DNA of 64,000 nt, from NCBI RefSeq assembly GCF_033568475.1, contig NC_133122.1:148070861-148134860 (forward strand), given 5' to 3'. The notes beneath the pieces are model-generated. The model saw only the letters and a list, made by a program, of their open reading frames with translations. It had not been told where the DNA came from and made no database searches. A program made the translations under genes and the position numbers. This DNA is from Henckelia pumila (lineage: Eukaryota > Streptophyta > Magnoliopsida > Lamiales > Gesneriaceae). Shown piece after piece: positions 20,690 through 31,336 of this stretch. Every line of letters begins with the position of its first letter. Positions within the stretch are counted from its first letter, which is position 1.

Positions 20690-23300
20690 TATTACTATTA
20701 TAAATATGTGAGTTTCATTGTAAATTTACATGGTTACTCTTTCATTATTATATAAGATTAATGTGTTTTTTCTTTATTTATTTATTCGTGTGACTTTTTA
20801 ATTAACTTATTTACTTAAAAATTATACTATAAACTCTTTCAAATAAAAAAATAAAATACTGTTAATATTTTTAAAAATTTATTACTATTATAAATATGTG
20901 AGTTTAATTGTGAATTTACATGATTACCCTTTCATTATTATATAAGATTAATGTATTTTTTCTTCATTTATTTATTCGTGTGACTCTTTAATTAACTTAT
21001 TTACTTAAAAATTATACTATGAACACTTTCAAATAAAAAATTAAAATACTGTTAGTATTTTTAAAAATATATATAAATATGTGAGTTTAACACTTAACTC
21101 TTCAATTAAATTATTTATTTAAGCATTATGCTATAAACTCTTTCAAATAAAAAATCTATTACTATTATAAATATGTGTGTTTCATTGTGAATTTAATGGT
21201 TACCCTTTCATTATTATATAAGATTAATGTGTTTTTTCTTCATTTATTTATTCGTGTGACTCTTCAATTAACTTATTTACTTAAAAATTATACTATGAAC
21301 TCTTTCAAATAAAAAATTAAAATATTGTTAGTATTTATATATATATATATAAATATGCGAGTTTAACATTTGACTCTTCAATTAAATCATTTATTTAAGC
21401 ATTATTCTATAAAATCTTTCAAATAAAAAATTAAAATGCAATTAATATTTTTAAAATATTTTTTTCACTATGAATATGTGATTTTCATTGTGAATTTAAG
21501 TGACTACCGTTTTTCTTATTATCTAATGAATGTTTTTTCTCAATTATTTATTCATGTGACTCTTCAATTAAATTATTTGTCTAAAAATTATACTATGTAA
21601 TCTTTCAAATAAAATTTTTTTACAAATATTTTATTTGATTTCTAATTTATCGTATTCGATTATTTACTTCACAGATGAACCTACACATGGAATACTAATA
21701 ATAATAATAAATTTTGGTATCTTACAAGATATTATATGTATACTTAAATAAAAAAAATCAATATCGTACTTTATTTTTCATATTAATCTATCTTTTATCT
21801 ATTCTATTACTATTATGAGTATAGGAGAGTAAGAATTATGATTAACTTAAATATTTTTTTACACACTAATTTTCTGAAGTTCACTTTTATATTTTATACA
21901 TCTACTATTTATTATTTGCTCATTTTCTTTTTTGAGTTTTTCCTACAAAATGTATTTAACTTATTTAATTCACACTATTTTTTCTAGATCTTACAAGATA
22001 TTTTATGAATACTTAAAATAAAAAATTTACATTGTATAATTTATTTTTTCTATTAATATGTCGATGGTCTATTCTATTACGATTATAAATATATAAATAA
22101 CAATTATGAATTAACTTAAATATTTTTTACACACTATTTTATTTTTTCCACTTTCATATTTTGTGTATATACTATTTATTATTTGCTCATTTTCTTATTG
22201 AGTTACTATAATAAATATGTGAGTTTCATTGTGAATTTACATGGTTACTCTTTCATTATTATATAGGATTAATGTGTTTTTTCTTCATTTATTTATTCGT
22301 GTGACTCTTCAATTAACTTATTTACTTAAAAATTATACTATGAACTATTTCAAATAAAAAATTAAAATATTGTTAGTATTTTTAAATATATATATATATA
22401 TATATATATATCTGTGTGTGTGTGTGTGTGTGTGAGTTTAACACTTGACTCTTCAATTAAATTATTTATTTAAGCATTATGCTATAAACTCTTTCAAATA
22501 AAAAATTAAAATGCAATTAATATTTTAAAATATTTTTTCACTATGAATATGTGATTTTCATTGTGAATTTATGTGACTACCGTTTTTTTTATTACCTAAT
22601 GAATTTTTTTTTTCTCAATTATTTATTCATGTGACTTTTCAATTAAATCATTTGTTTAAAAATTATACTATGTACTCTTTCAAATAATTTTTTTTAAAAA
22701 ATATTTTACTTTGATTTCTAATTTATCGTATTCGATTATTTACTTCACAGATGAACGAACGCATGGAATACTAATAATAATAATAATAATAATAAATTTT
22801 TGTATCTTACAAGATATTATATGTATACTTAAATAAAAAAATCCATATCGTACTTTATTTTTCATATTAATCTATCTTTTATCTATTCTATTACTATTAT
22901 GAGTATAGGAGAGTAAGAATTATGATTAACTTAAATATTTTTTTACACACTAATTTTTTTAAGTTCACTTTTATATTTTATACATATACTATTTATTATT
23001 TGCTCATTTTCTAATTTGAGTTTTTCCTACAAAATATATTTAACTTATTTAATTCACACTATTTTTCTAGATCTTACAAGATATTTTATGAATACTTAAA
23101 ATATAAAATTTAAATCGTGTAATTTATTTTTTTTATTAATCTGTCGATGGTCTATTCTATTACGATTATAAATATATAAATAACAATTATGAATTAACTT
23201 AAATATTTTTTTACAAACTATTTTATTTTTTCCACTTTCTATTTTGTGTATATACTATTTATTATTTGCTCATTTTCTTATTTGAGTTTTTCTTTCAAAA
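20690..23300. repeat. Tandem Helitron 5'-type repeats with a 1.08-kb duplication
   Basis: Units beginning CTATTACTATTATAAATATG recur near 20690, 20878 and 21156, with a related start at 22196. Paired landmarks lie about 1.08 kb apart: CACAGATGAAC (21671, 22746), ATGGAATACTAATAATAATA, and TGTCGATGGTCTATTCTATT (about 22063, 23143). The block therefore grew by at least two scales of tandem duplication. Confidence 0.8.
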
Positions 23301-23445
23301 TATATTTAATTTATTTAATATAAACTATTTTTCTATCTTACAAGATAGTATATGAGTACTTAAAATAAAAAATAAAAAAGTTACATAGTCCTACAAATAT
23401 ATTTAACTTATTTAATGAATATTAATTTTCTATTAATTTTACAAG

Positions 23446-23514
<69 letters not shown>

Positions 23515-24882
23515 TATGTATATATATAAAATATAAAAATGTACACAATGTAATTAATTTTTTACACATTATTTTTTTTGTTGATATATTAGTTATTATC
23601 AATTATATATTAATTACTATTACAAAATATAATAAATTTATATATCCTTTTTTAATCACTGTTTGAGTTCTAATTATGAGTTTAATTAAATATTCTTATT
23701 TTTCATACACTATTTTTCTATAAATTTTACAATATATTATATGAATATTTAAATAAAAAAATTGTATAATGTACTACATACTTAAATTTCTATGTTTTTT
23801 ACACAATGTTTATCTACTAATATTACAAAATAATATATGGATATTAAAAATAAATAAATAAAATAATTCAAACATATATGAAATATAATATTGCGCTAAA
23901 AATACAATCAAATAATATTTTTTACTTAAATTTTGTTATTCTACGTTATTTTTCTTGTCAAACTCATCGAATATGAGTTCAAAATATATTAAATTAGCAA
24001 ACTATTGATGTCACTGATCGAATAACCCGAATTCTTGAATTGTATAATTAGTTTTTGTTTTGATAATTTGTTTCATTTGGAAATTTAACTCACAAGAAAC
24101 TATTATTAGAACTTAAGGTGGAAAAAAATTCAAAACATGATCATACCTGACTCAATCACTAACTCATACATAAAAAACAATTATCAACATACTGTATTGA
24201 AAACTTTATAATTAATTAAACAAAGATATTAAAAAAATTCTAATTAATTAAGCTAACGTCATTTATAATTATCATATTTTGTCTTTGAACTAGCACCATT
24301 TATTCTTCAGATTTTTATCATAATTTTATTTCATCATGTTAATATTGAATCTTAATTATGATTTATATTTTAGTTTGTAAATAGTTCTTAAATTATGATT
24401 CAATAAATTTATTTTGACTCATAAATATTGATATTTGGAATATAATTAATTGTAGATGTATATTGTATGCATGCAATACATATAATCATTAATATAAAAG
24501 TTCAAAAAAAATCATAAAACATGAACTACACAAGATATATAAAAAAAACTACACAATTAAACAAAAAGTAACACAAGTAAAAACTAAATAATTGTCTATT
24601 ACCTATAGCTTACTAATATTGAATTCTCAAAATTGGGGAAGTGAGAGGCTTTATTTAATTAAAAATAAAAATAAAAACTAACATTTGATTGAGCTACAAT
24701 GATTCACTACAAAGTTAGTGGAGTAAAAGATGCAACACAACGTGAACTATTGAAAATATTAAATGGGTTAAGCTGTATAAAACTCAAATATACAAGTATC
24801 TCTTTTAGTGTAAATTAAGAGTTCACTCACCTTAAGTAGTTATGTTGCATCATTACAAAAAGTCAAAGTTCATAGACTGAAT

Positions 24883-25296
24883 TGTGATGTCCGAGACTGG
24901 CAAGAGAGTGGAGAGTAATCGTCGGTGTCAAGAAGTTAAAAGAATTAAGCGGCTCTTGACAGGCTTCTGGGAGAAGAAAAACTTGAATGAACCAATTTTA
25001 TACCAAAATGAGAGAGGTCTGAGACTACCTAGGTATGTGACTGAACGGTTTGAGCTTGAAAATTTTGATAGGAACTACTCATATCATCAAAGTGAATATC
25101 TTCTTTTCGAGATCGATCTCATTGTATGAGAACTCCAAAGTTAAGCATGTTTGATTTGAGACAATTATAGGATGGGCAACCCCCTGAGAAGTTTCAGAGA
25201 ATGTGTGTGAGTGGGGACGTACATAAACATGCTGGAAAGATCCGTGTTGATATAGTGGGGATAGTCGTCGGATCTTGAATGTTATAGATTGTATCA
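24883..25296 (+). mobile_element. 5S rRNA-derived LTR, Cassandra-like, probably solo
   Basis: The block begins TGTGATGTCCGAGACTGGC and ends TTGTATCA, LTR-like TG...CA ends about 414 bp apart. 25127-25195 matches the 3' two-thirds of plant 5S rRNA: AGAACTCCAAAGTTAAGCAT (box A region) and AGGATGGGCAACCCCCTGAG (box C region) in the right order and spacing. Cassandra TRIM elements are the known plant retroelements with 5S sequence in their LTRs. No primer-binding site or partner LTR was seen, and no perfect target duplication, so it is a degraded solo LTR. An 81-codon frame starting at 24884 is not a gene. Confidence 0.7.
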
Positions 25297-25613
25297 TTGA
25301 TTGCCCAAAAAAATATATTGAGAGAATAATACATATAACAAAAGACCAAAAAAAAATGTAATGAAATCCATAATAAGACAAACAAAAGAAAATGATACGA
25401 TAAAAAAAACATTACAAAATTTAGTCCATTTTTTAAAAATAATTAAACAAATATGTTTATTTCAAGATCGATTTGAGAGTAATTATTTAGCATGAATGGT
25501 CAAAAGTTTCAATATTGATGTCATAACAATTTTGTAGAGTTGTCTAATTTTGTTTTGAATTATATTACTTCAACACGTGTTTTTCACGTGCAACGCACGT
25601 GCATTGTTGCTAG

Positions 25614-25646
<33 letters not shown>

Positions 25647-25809
25647 CTCTCAATTCTAAAATTGTGACAAATTGATCTAAAGACATTCTATGCTCCAATA
25701 ATGTTCTCTACTATTAATGTCGGTTACACATTACTATTTGTTTGTACCGGCTCCACAACAAGTTATTGATTCAGTACTGTATTAAGAAAGATGACAAAGA
25801 CGAATGACA
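25614..25809. other. Short spacer with (AT)n and one of two flanking direct repeats
   Basis: 25613-25645 is (AT)n. 25719-25752 is a 34-bp direct repeat, GTCGGTTACACATTACTATT..., whose partner lies at 27058-27091 beyond the palindrome. Confidence 0.7.
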
Positions 25810-26350
25810 TTTGATATTACTCAATAAAGTGATCTTCCTCTCCGAGCTAAGGAAGTTGAATCCGAGCTAATGGAGCCAGCAACAAATAACAAGAGTGTTA
25901 AGAGGGATCGGAAGGTGTTTCGGTGTATCTCCTCCGACGTTCAAGTCAGATGCTAGGATAACCAAATATAGTTAGTGGTGTGTGTGCAATCAAGAGAAAT
26001 TTGAATCCCAAACAATGAAACCAAACCTGATATTTATAGGAGAGACATCCGGATTTGGTGTCGTCCTTCCATATATAGAACCCGAGAATATTGGGATTGC
26101 AATCCCGTAAATCAAGGCTAAGATCCCGTCTGAATCTTTCTTAAGGATGGAAGATCAAATCTACGAAGATATCAGATATCGCTGAACTGACCTAGCATAC
26201 TAGTCGAGCTCCGAGCTGCCGAGTTCACATCCGAGCCAACCTGAAGATGTTGGCGAGTGAGCTTCGCCGACCAGCCGAGCCGACCTGAATATGTTGCGAA
26301 TGAGCTTTGCCGACCTGCCGAGCTCGCATCCGAGCCGTCCTGAAGATTCA
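25810..26350 (-). mobile_element. Left arm of LTR palindrome
   Basis: In minus orientation this reads the same LTR family as 13310-14006, with CTTAACACTCTTGTTA, the TATA box (ATATTTATAGG on the plus strand near 26030) and GGGATTGCAATCCCG. It is the reverse complement of 26487-27035. Its inner part holds GAGCTTCGCCGACC-type repeat units. Confidence 0.8.
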
Positions 26351-26486
26351 AGTTAGGGTCGTCGATGGGCTGAGCCGATCTCCTCCCAGGGTATCACAAG
26401 AAGTCGAACTGAAGTCAAAGACCAGAAGTTCGTGAAGTTTCCTTTCTGAGATGACCCTAAAATGTTGTTATGTCCTGAGATGAATC

Positions 26487-27035
26487 TTCAGGATGGCTCG
26501 GATGTGAGCTCGGCAGGTTGGCGAAGCTCACTCGCCAACATCTTCAAGTCGGCTCAATTGTGAGCTCGGTAGGTTGGCGAAGCTCACTCGCCAACATCTT
26601 CAGGTCGGCTCGGATGTGAACTCGACAGCTCGGAGCTCGGCTAGGATGCTAGGTCAGTTCAGCGATATCTGATATCTTGATAGATTCAATCTTCCATCTT
26701 TAAGAAAGATTCAGACGGGATCTCAGCCTGGATTTACGGGATTGCAATCCCAATATTCTCGGGTTCTATATATGGAAGGACGGCACCAAATCCGAAGATC
26801 TCTCCTATAAATATCAGGTTTGATTTCATTGTTTGGGATTCCAATTTCCCTCGAGTGCACGCACAGCACTCACTATATTTCGCTATCCTAGAATCTGACT
26901 TGAGCATTGGAGGGGATACGCTGGAATACCTTTCGGACCCTCTTAACACTCTTGTTATTGGTTGCAGGCTCCATTAGCTCGGATTCAACTTCCTTAGCTC
27001 AGAGAGGAGGATCACTTTATTAAGTAATATCAACA
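26487..27035 (+). mobile_element. Right arm of LTR palindrome
   Basis: This is a plus-strand LTR of the same family: two GGTTGGCGAAGCTCACTCGC units, GGGATTGCAATCCC, CTATAAATATC promoter box (about 26810), CACTCACTATATTTCG, CCTCTTAACACTCTTG and the end TAATATCAACA (27035). A spacer of about 136 bp separates it from the left arm. Confidence 0.8.
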
Positions 27036-28355
27036 TTCTCTGTTTTGATGTCGGATTGTCGGTTACGCATTACTATTTGTTTGTACCGGCTATATTAATT
27101 TATTAACGCATAACTCATCCCTTAAACTCATCCCTTATAAATGGAATCCAGTAGAGCTATCAGACAGACCAGCCCACGAAAAACTCGTCATCTGATAGGT
27201 CGTCCAGTCATTCGGACAGGTTGAAAATGTCCAACCCAACATATCAACCAAAAAATAAAAATGAATAAAAAATGTATAAAAATCATTATAATCAGCTGCA
27301 TTTATCATTTCATACATAAATATTTCTAAAAATTCCCAATAAAATGGATAATTAACGACGTCGCACTTGTACAGTTTAGTTATATTAGTTGTTACACAAA
27401 AAGTCACAAATTTCACTAAAAAATAAATATATCACTATAATGCACAAATCCTTTTTTTAGTTATTAGTTTGTCTATATTTAGTATGTGCTTTGTGACACA
27501 GTATTTCGGATCTATATCCATAATACAGACTAACTTGATTCTTATTTGTAGTGCAAAATAATATTTCTGACATAAATATAATAATATTTTTTCAGAGTCA
27601 AGTCGGGTCGAAGATCTGTCTCACAAAATGTAATTATCTATAAGACGGTATCAATCATCATAAAAATTTTGTGTTATTATCCTATCCAATCGTTCAAATA
27701 CTGTGTACTTTGGCGGATATATATGATAAATAATATTGTGATTGATCAATGGATATGAATAAAGTAAATAAGAAATGTTGTCGATTTCATTCCGTGACTT
27801 GATCAAATCATCACACAAAATTGTATGAATTTTTCCTTTTTTAATAAACGACTATAGAAGCTAGAGGACCAAACTAATCACGAGAGATCCTACATTAATG
27901 ATAATATACAAATCATGCATTCAATGGTTTTTATCTCTATACATGAGCGTAATTAATGATATATTATTTACGTGACAAATCATGAGGCATTAGATTTATG
28001 ACAAAGATAATACTCATTAGGTAGGTTAAACTCTATCAATATACAAGGTGGATGATCATTGGTCATTGGTCAAGTTAAGAATTTTTAAGATTCATGTTTG
28101 ATGAGGATAAAAATTGGAATAATATCAGGAGACGTACGTCATCAGCAATAATCGAGGAACGAGATTTTATATTCTATGATTCAATTTAATCTCCATTCAT
28201 TGAATTGTCCCCCACAATGTTTGTGTACGTAATCAAGAAAATATTTGAGATCTAAATACATTATGCTAAATATATAATATTCAACATATATAGGATAAGA
28301 AAGCTTAATTATTCTTATTCTATTATTCGTTACATAATTCAAATATACAAAACCT

Positions 28356-28520
28356 TTTATGAGACCGTTTTATTGGTCAATTTTCTGAGACGGATTTTCT
28401 GTTTCACCTGATTCATGAAAAATATTATTTTTCTATCAAAAATATTATTTTTTATTATAAATATAAGTCAAATTGATTCGTTTCACAAAAAATATACATA
28501 TGTGACTATCTCTCATAAAA
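28356..28520. repeat. Dispersed GTGAGACGG repeat, copy 2
   Basis: GAGACCGTTTTATTGGTCAA, TTTCTGAGACGGATTTTCTG, AAAAATATTATTTTT and the closing TATCTCTCATAAAACATAC follow the family order. Confidence 0.7.
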
Positions 28521-29909
28521 CATACTCATTGAAATATTACATTACAACCTGCCTTTATCTTTTTTGACCATTAATTGCTTACTACATCTTTGATAGTTTT
28601 TGGGAGAGTTAATTAATACATTTCAGTTCCCAGAAATTCAAATATATTGATTTCAACTTGTGAAATTATTGGCATGGCATATATATATTTAGATATGCTA
28701 GATCTAATGGTTCTTTTTTTTTTTACCTCAAATGTTTTAAGTGGACATCTCGGATGAAAAAATATATAGGTTCTTGGATATACCCTTCAGGCAGTGTCGA
28801 AAAGTAGCTAGCATATGTTGATTTGGCAAAAGGCCAAATTTTAAGATGTCTCTTATGAGACATATATTTGAGCTTTATACAACGTTGATGAAACATGAGT
28901 CATATCATTAGTGGAATTACAGTGACATAAACTTCAATAATAAAGAGGTTTAAATTCGACATTGGGTGATAGCAAAAAAACTGCATCCCCGTGTGGATTA
29001 CAAAAAAATGATTGGATATGATCTGTTTATATAATCAAAAGTCGTGTGTTCGATTGTTTCACATATTTTTTCCATTTCTAATTAAATTTATATATATATT
29101 AAAATCATCTATAGTACTATAGGCAATGTCACCCAATTGAGTATTTCATTTTCCTAATGAGTGGAATAAGGGGGAAAAACAGTATATATATTATTGAAAG
29201 ATGCCCTGATAATGGGGATAACCCTACCTTGCACTTGAAGCTTGTTAGAGAGATTAGGGTTCGATGGACTTTAGGAATATGATTCCCATGATGATGCACA
29301 CGAAATCATCTTAAGAGGTATATACATTGGATTTTTAGACACTCGAACACTATTCTCGACAAAGACGATTATGCGATATTGACTTGATACCAATCAAAAT
29401 TTTACTTTTATTCAACTTTTTTTTGAAATAATTGATAGAACATATCAACAACAATTCTTATCCCTATACGACGCGATCGAATCGGATAATTGGTAGAGCG
29501 TATTAAAATTCATTCTTATCTCTATTCGAATCGGATGCAGATAATTGATTAATTTTTACACAATCAAACGTCTTTGTGTCCCAAACTTAATCATGTCCAA
29601 TTTCTTACACGCTCTATAATCATGTATGTATGGATGGTACTCCCCTGGCCTCTATATATTGAATAAAAGCTAAAATAATTGTTGGTACCAACAACAAATT
29701 TATATTTGTACGTGGTACTACTAAAGCAATAAATTTATAATAATTTATATGGAAAATTATATTAATATTAAATAATAAATAAATGATTATGATTGTGAAA
29801 GTGGCGAGACGAATGGGGCATTCATATGTTTGTAAGGAGGGAAACATGGACACGTGATGGCACATAAATAAAGATGACGATGACTACGACGATAATAATA
29901 AAAAAAAAA

Positions 29910-29912
29910 ATT

Positions 29913-29981
<69 letters not shown>
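29910..29981. repeat. (AAT)n microsatellite
   Basis: This is an almost pure AAT run. On the minus strand it yields a poly-leucine frame that is not a gene. Confidence 0.95.
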
Positions 29982-29982
<1 letters not shown>

Positions 29983-30649
29983 TTATAAGCTCATAAACCT
30001 TAATAATATAGTATAGATATATACATTTTGGCAATTGAGGGGAGAGCAATTGGATATACAAAATTGTGGGAGATGCTGGCTAACATGTTATGCTGATTAT
30101 AGCATGGGCAAAGCTAGCTTGTAATTACTATATTGGTGTGGGTTGTAGGGAGGCAAATTTCAATTCAAATTTGACTATATATATATTTTTAATTTTCATT
30201 TGAAATTACCATTTTTTTTATATTTTATATTCCAAATGTACATTATTAAAATTTGTCGGTGTGAGTCCTGCTCAAAGTATGTCGTGCCTGTTTTTTTAAT
30301 AGTAAATACAAATTAAATTGAAATTGAAAAGGGCACAAATGGGGACCAATTTATGCATTGAATTGATATGAATACAACATCCTTTTTGTTCACTTTTCTT
30401 CCGCTTTTTTCCCCTTTTCTTTATCTATACCATCTACATATTATAATTTGTTATTAAGGCTGATGTTCTAGAGTAGCTAACACGGTCTAATAATTTTTTT
30501 AGACAAAAAATAACCAGCTCAAATTACAGAATTAATCCATTTTTATTTGATAAAAACTATCAATAAATATATACTTTAGTGCATTTGTAATTCACCTATA
30601 TTTATCATGTTTCTCATCAACTTTCCAAAATTTATAAAATTAGTATAAT

Positions 30650-30815
30650 AGATATGTCTTTTGTGAGACTGGCAGATATTCGTGAGAAGGGTTGATTCGA
30701 CCCATATATGACAAAAATTAATACTTTTGACATAAAAAATAATATTTTTCATAAATCGGATGAATATAAAACATGTCTCGCAAAATTGAACTTATAAGTC
30801 AAATTGTACACCGAT
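30650..30815. repeat. Dispersed GTGAGACGG repeat, copy 3
   Basis: TTTTGTGAGACTGGCAGATA, GGTTGATTCGACCCATATAT, CATAAAAAATAATATTTTTC and ACATGTCTCGCAAAATTG follow the family order. Confidence 0.7.
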
Positions 30816-30880
30816 TGAATTCACTCTAAATTTTGTTATATATATTCTTTTTCCGAAAATTAATATATTATAATAGCATT

Positions 30881-31336
30881 TGAATTAGATCCAAACCCTA
30901 AAGAATCATATATATTTCAAGAAAAATAAAGGAAGTCTTGTCCGGAAACTCCACTATTTGTTAAAGGCGAAGTCCATCTATCTTTCTTTTACGGGCCTAA
31001 TTTGACAAGCCCAATTTACTCCACAGTTATATATCAGTGTACTTTTGGGCTGGAAAACAAAATTGTGTACCGTTGGCAGTTGGGTCCAGTTCTTGAAGTG
31101 GGCCATGGGAAATTTCTTGAAATCCGAGACTCCTAGTGTTACTTTACAGGGAGTCCTGTGAGGCGTGGGAATTCCCCCTTCAAATAATCAATGTTCCTGG
31201 CTTCAAAAAAAATATATATATATATATAATCAATGTTCCTCGGTCGATTAGAAGAATGATTCAAAGACTCTTGCCTTTGTGTTTCTATAAATTTCACTAG
31301 TTTTTTTCGGGTAAGGGAAAAAAGGGAAAAACAACA
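30881..31336 (+). promoter_or_regulatory. Promoter region of the cornichon gene: telo-box and TGGGCC/T motifs
   Basis: A telo-box AAACCCTAA lies at 30893-30901. Several site II-like motifs follow: CGGGCC (about 30992), AGCCCAA (about 31009), TGGGCT (about 31047) and TGGGCC (about 31099). This combination is common in promoters of broadly expressed plant genes. A CTATAAATTT box lies at about 31285. Motif matching only; no expression evidence. Confidence 0.5.

Larger units (their letters stand above)
20681..25613 (+). mobile_element. Non-autonomous Helitron, about 4.9 kb
   Basis: The 3' end is textbook: a perfect 7-bp stem, CACGTGC-AAC-GCACGTG (25585-25601), then eight bases and CTAG (25610-25613) followed by T. 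The best 5' end is TC at 20681 (TCTATTATCTATTACTATTA) preceded by A, so the element sits between A and T as Helitrons do. No Rep/helicase frame exists. The interior is a ladder of AAATATGTGAGTTT-type repeats, a 1.08-kb tandem duplication (about 21155-22195 against 22196-23285), an (AAT)n tract (23449-23513) and a nested 5S-derived LTR (24883-25296). The 5' end is less certain than the 3' end because the start motif recurs several times. Confidence 0.8.
27092..30880. other. Intergenic sequence with dispersed repeats, no supported gene
   Basis: The stretch contains GTGAGACGG-family copies (27594-27665 partial, 28356-28520, 30650-30815), a roughly 58-bp direct repeat with GCGATCGAATCGGATAATTG / TCGAATCGGATGCAGATAAT near 29470 and 29527, and an (AAT)n microsatellite at 29910-29981. 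Frames of 79-93 codons here are AT-rich and lack family motifs. Confidence 0.55.

Noticed and set aside
23408-23666. Poly-asparagine and poly-leucine frames on opposite strands
   Set aside because: Both come from the same (AAT)n tract inside the Helitron.
24884-25129. 81-codon frame starting MMSETGKRVESN
   Set aside because: It lies inside the 5S-derived LTR and overlaps the 5S match; no protein motif.
29822-30061. 79-codon poly-leucine frame
   Set aside because: Translation of the (AAT)n microsatellite at 29910-29981.
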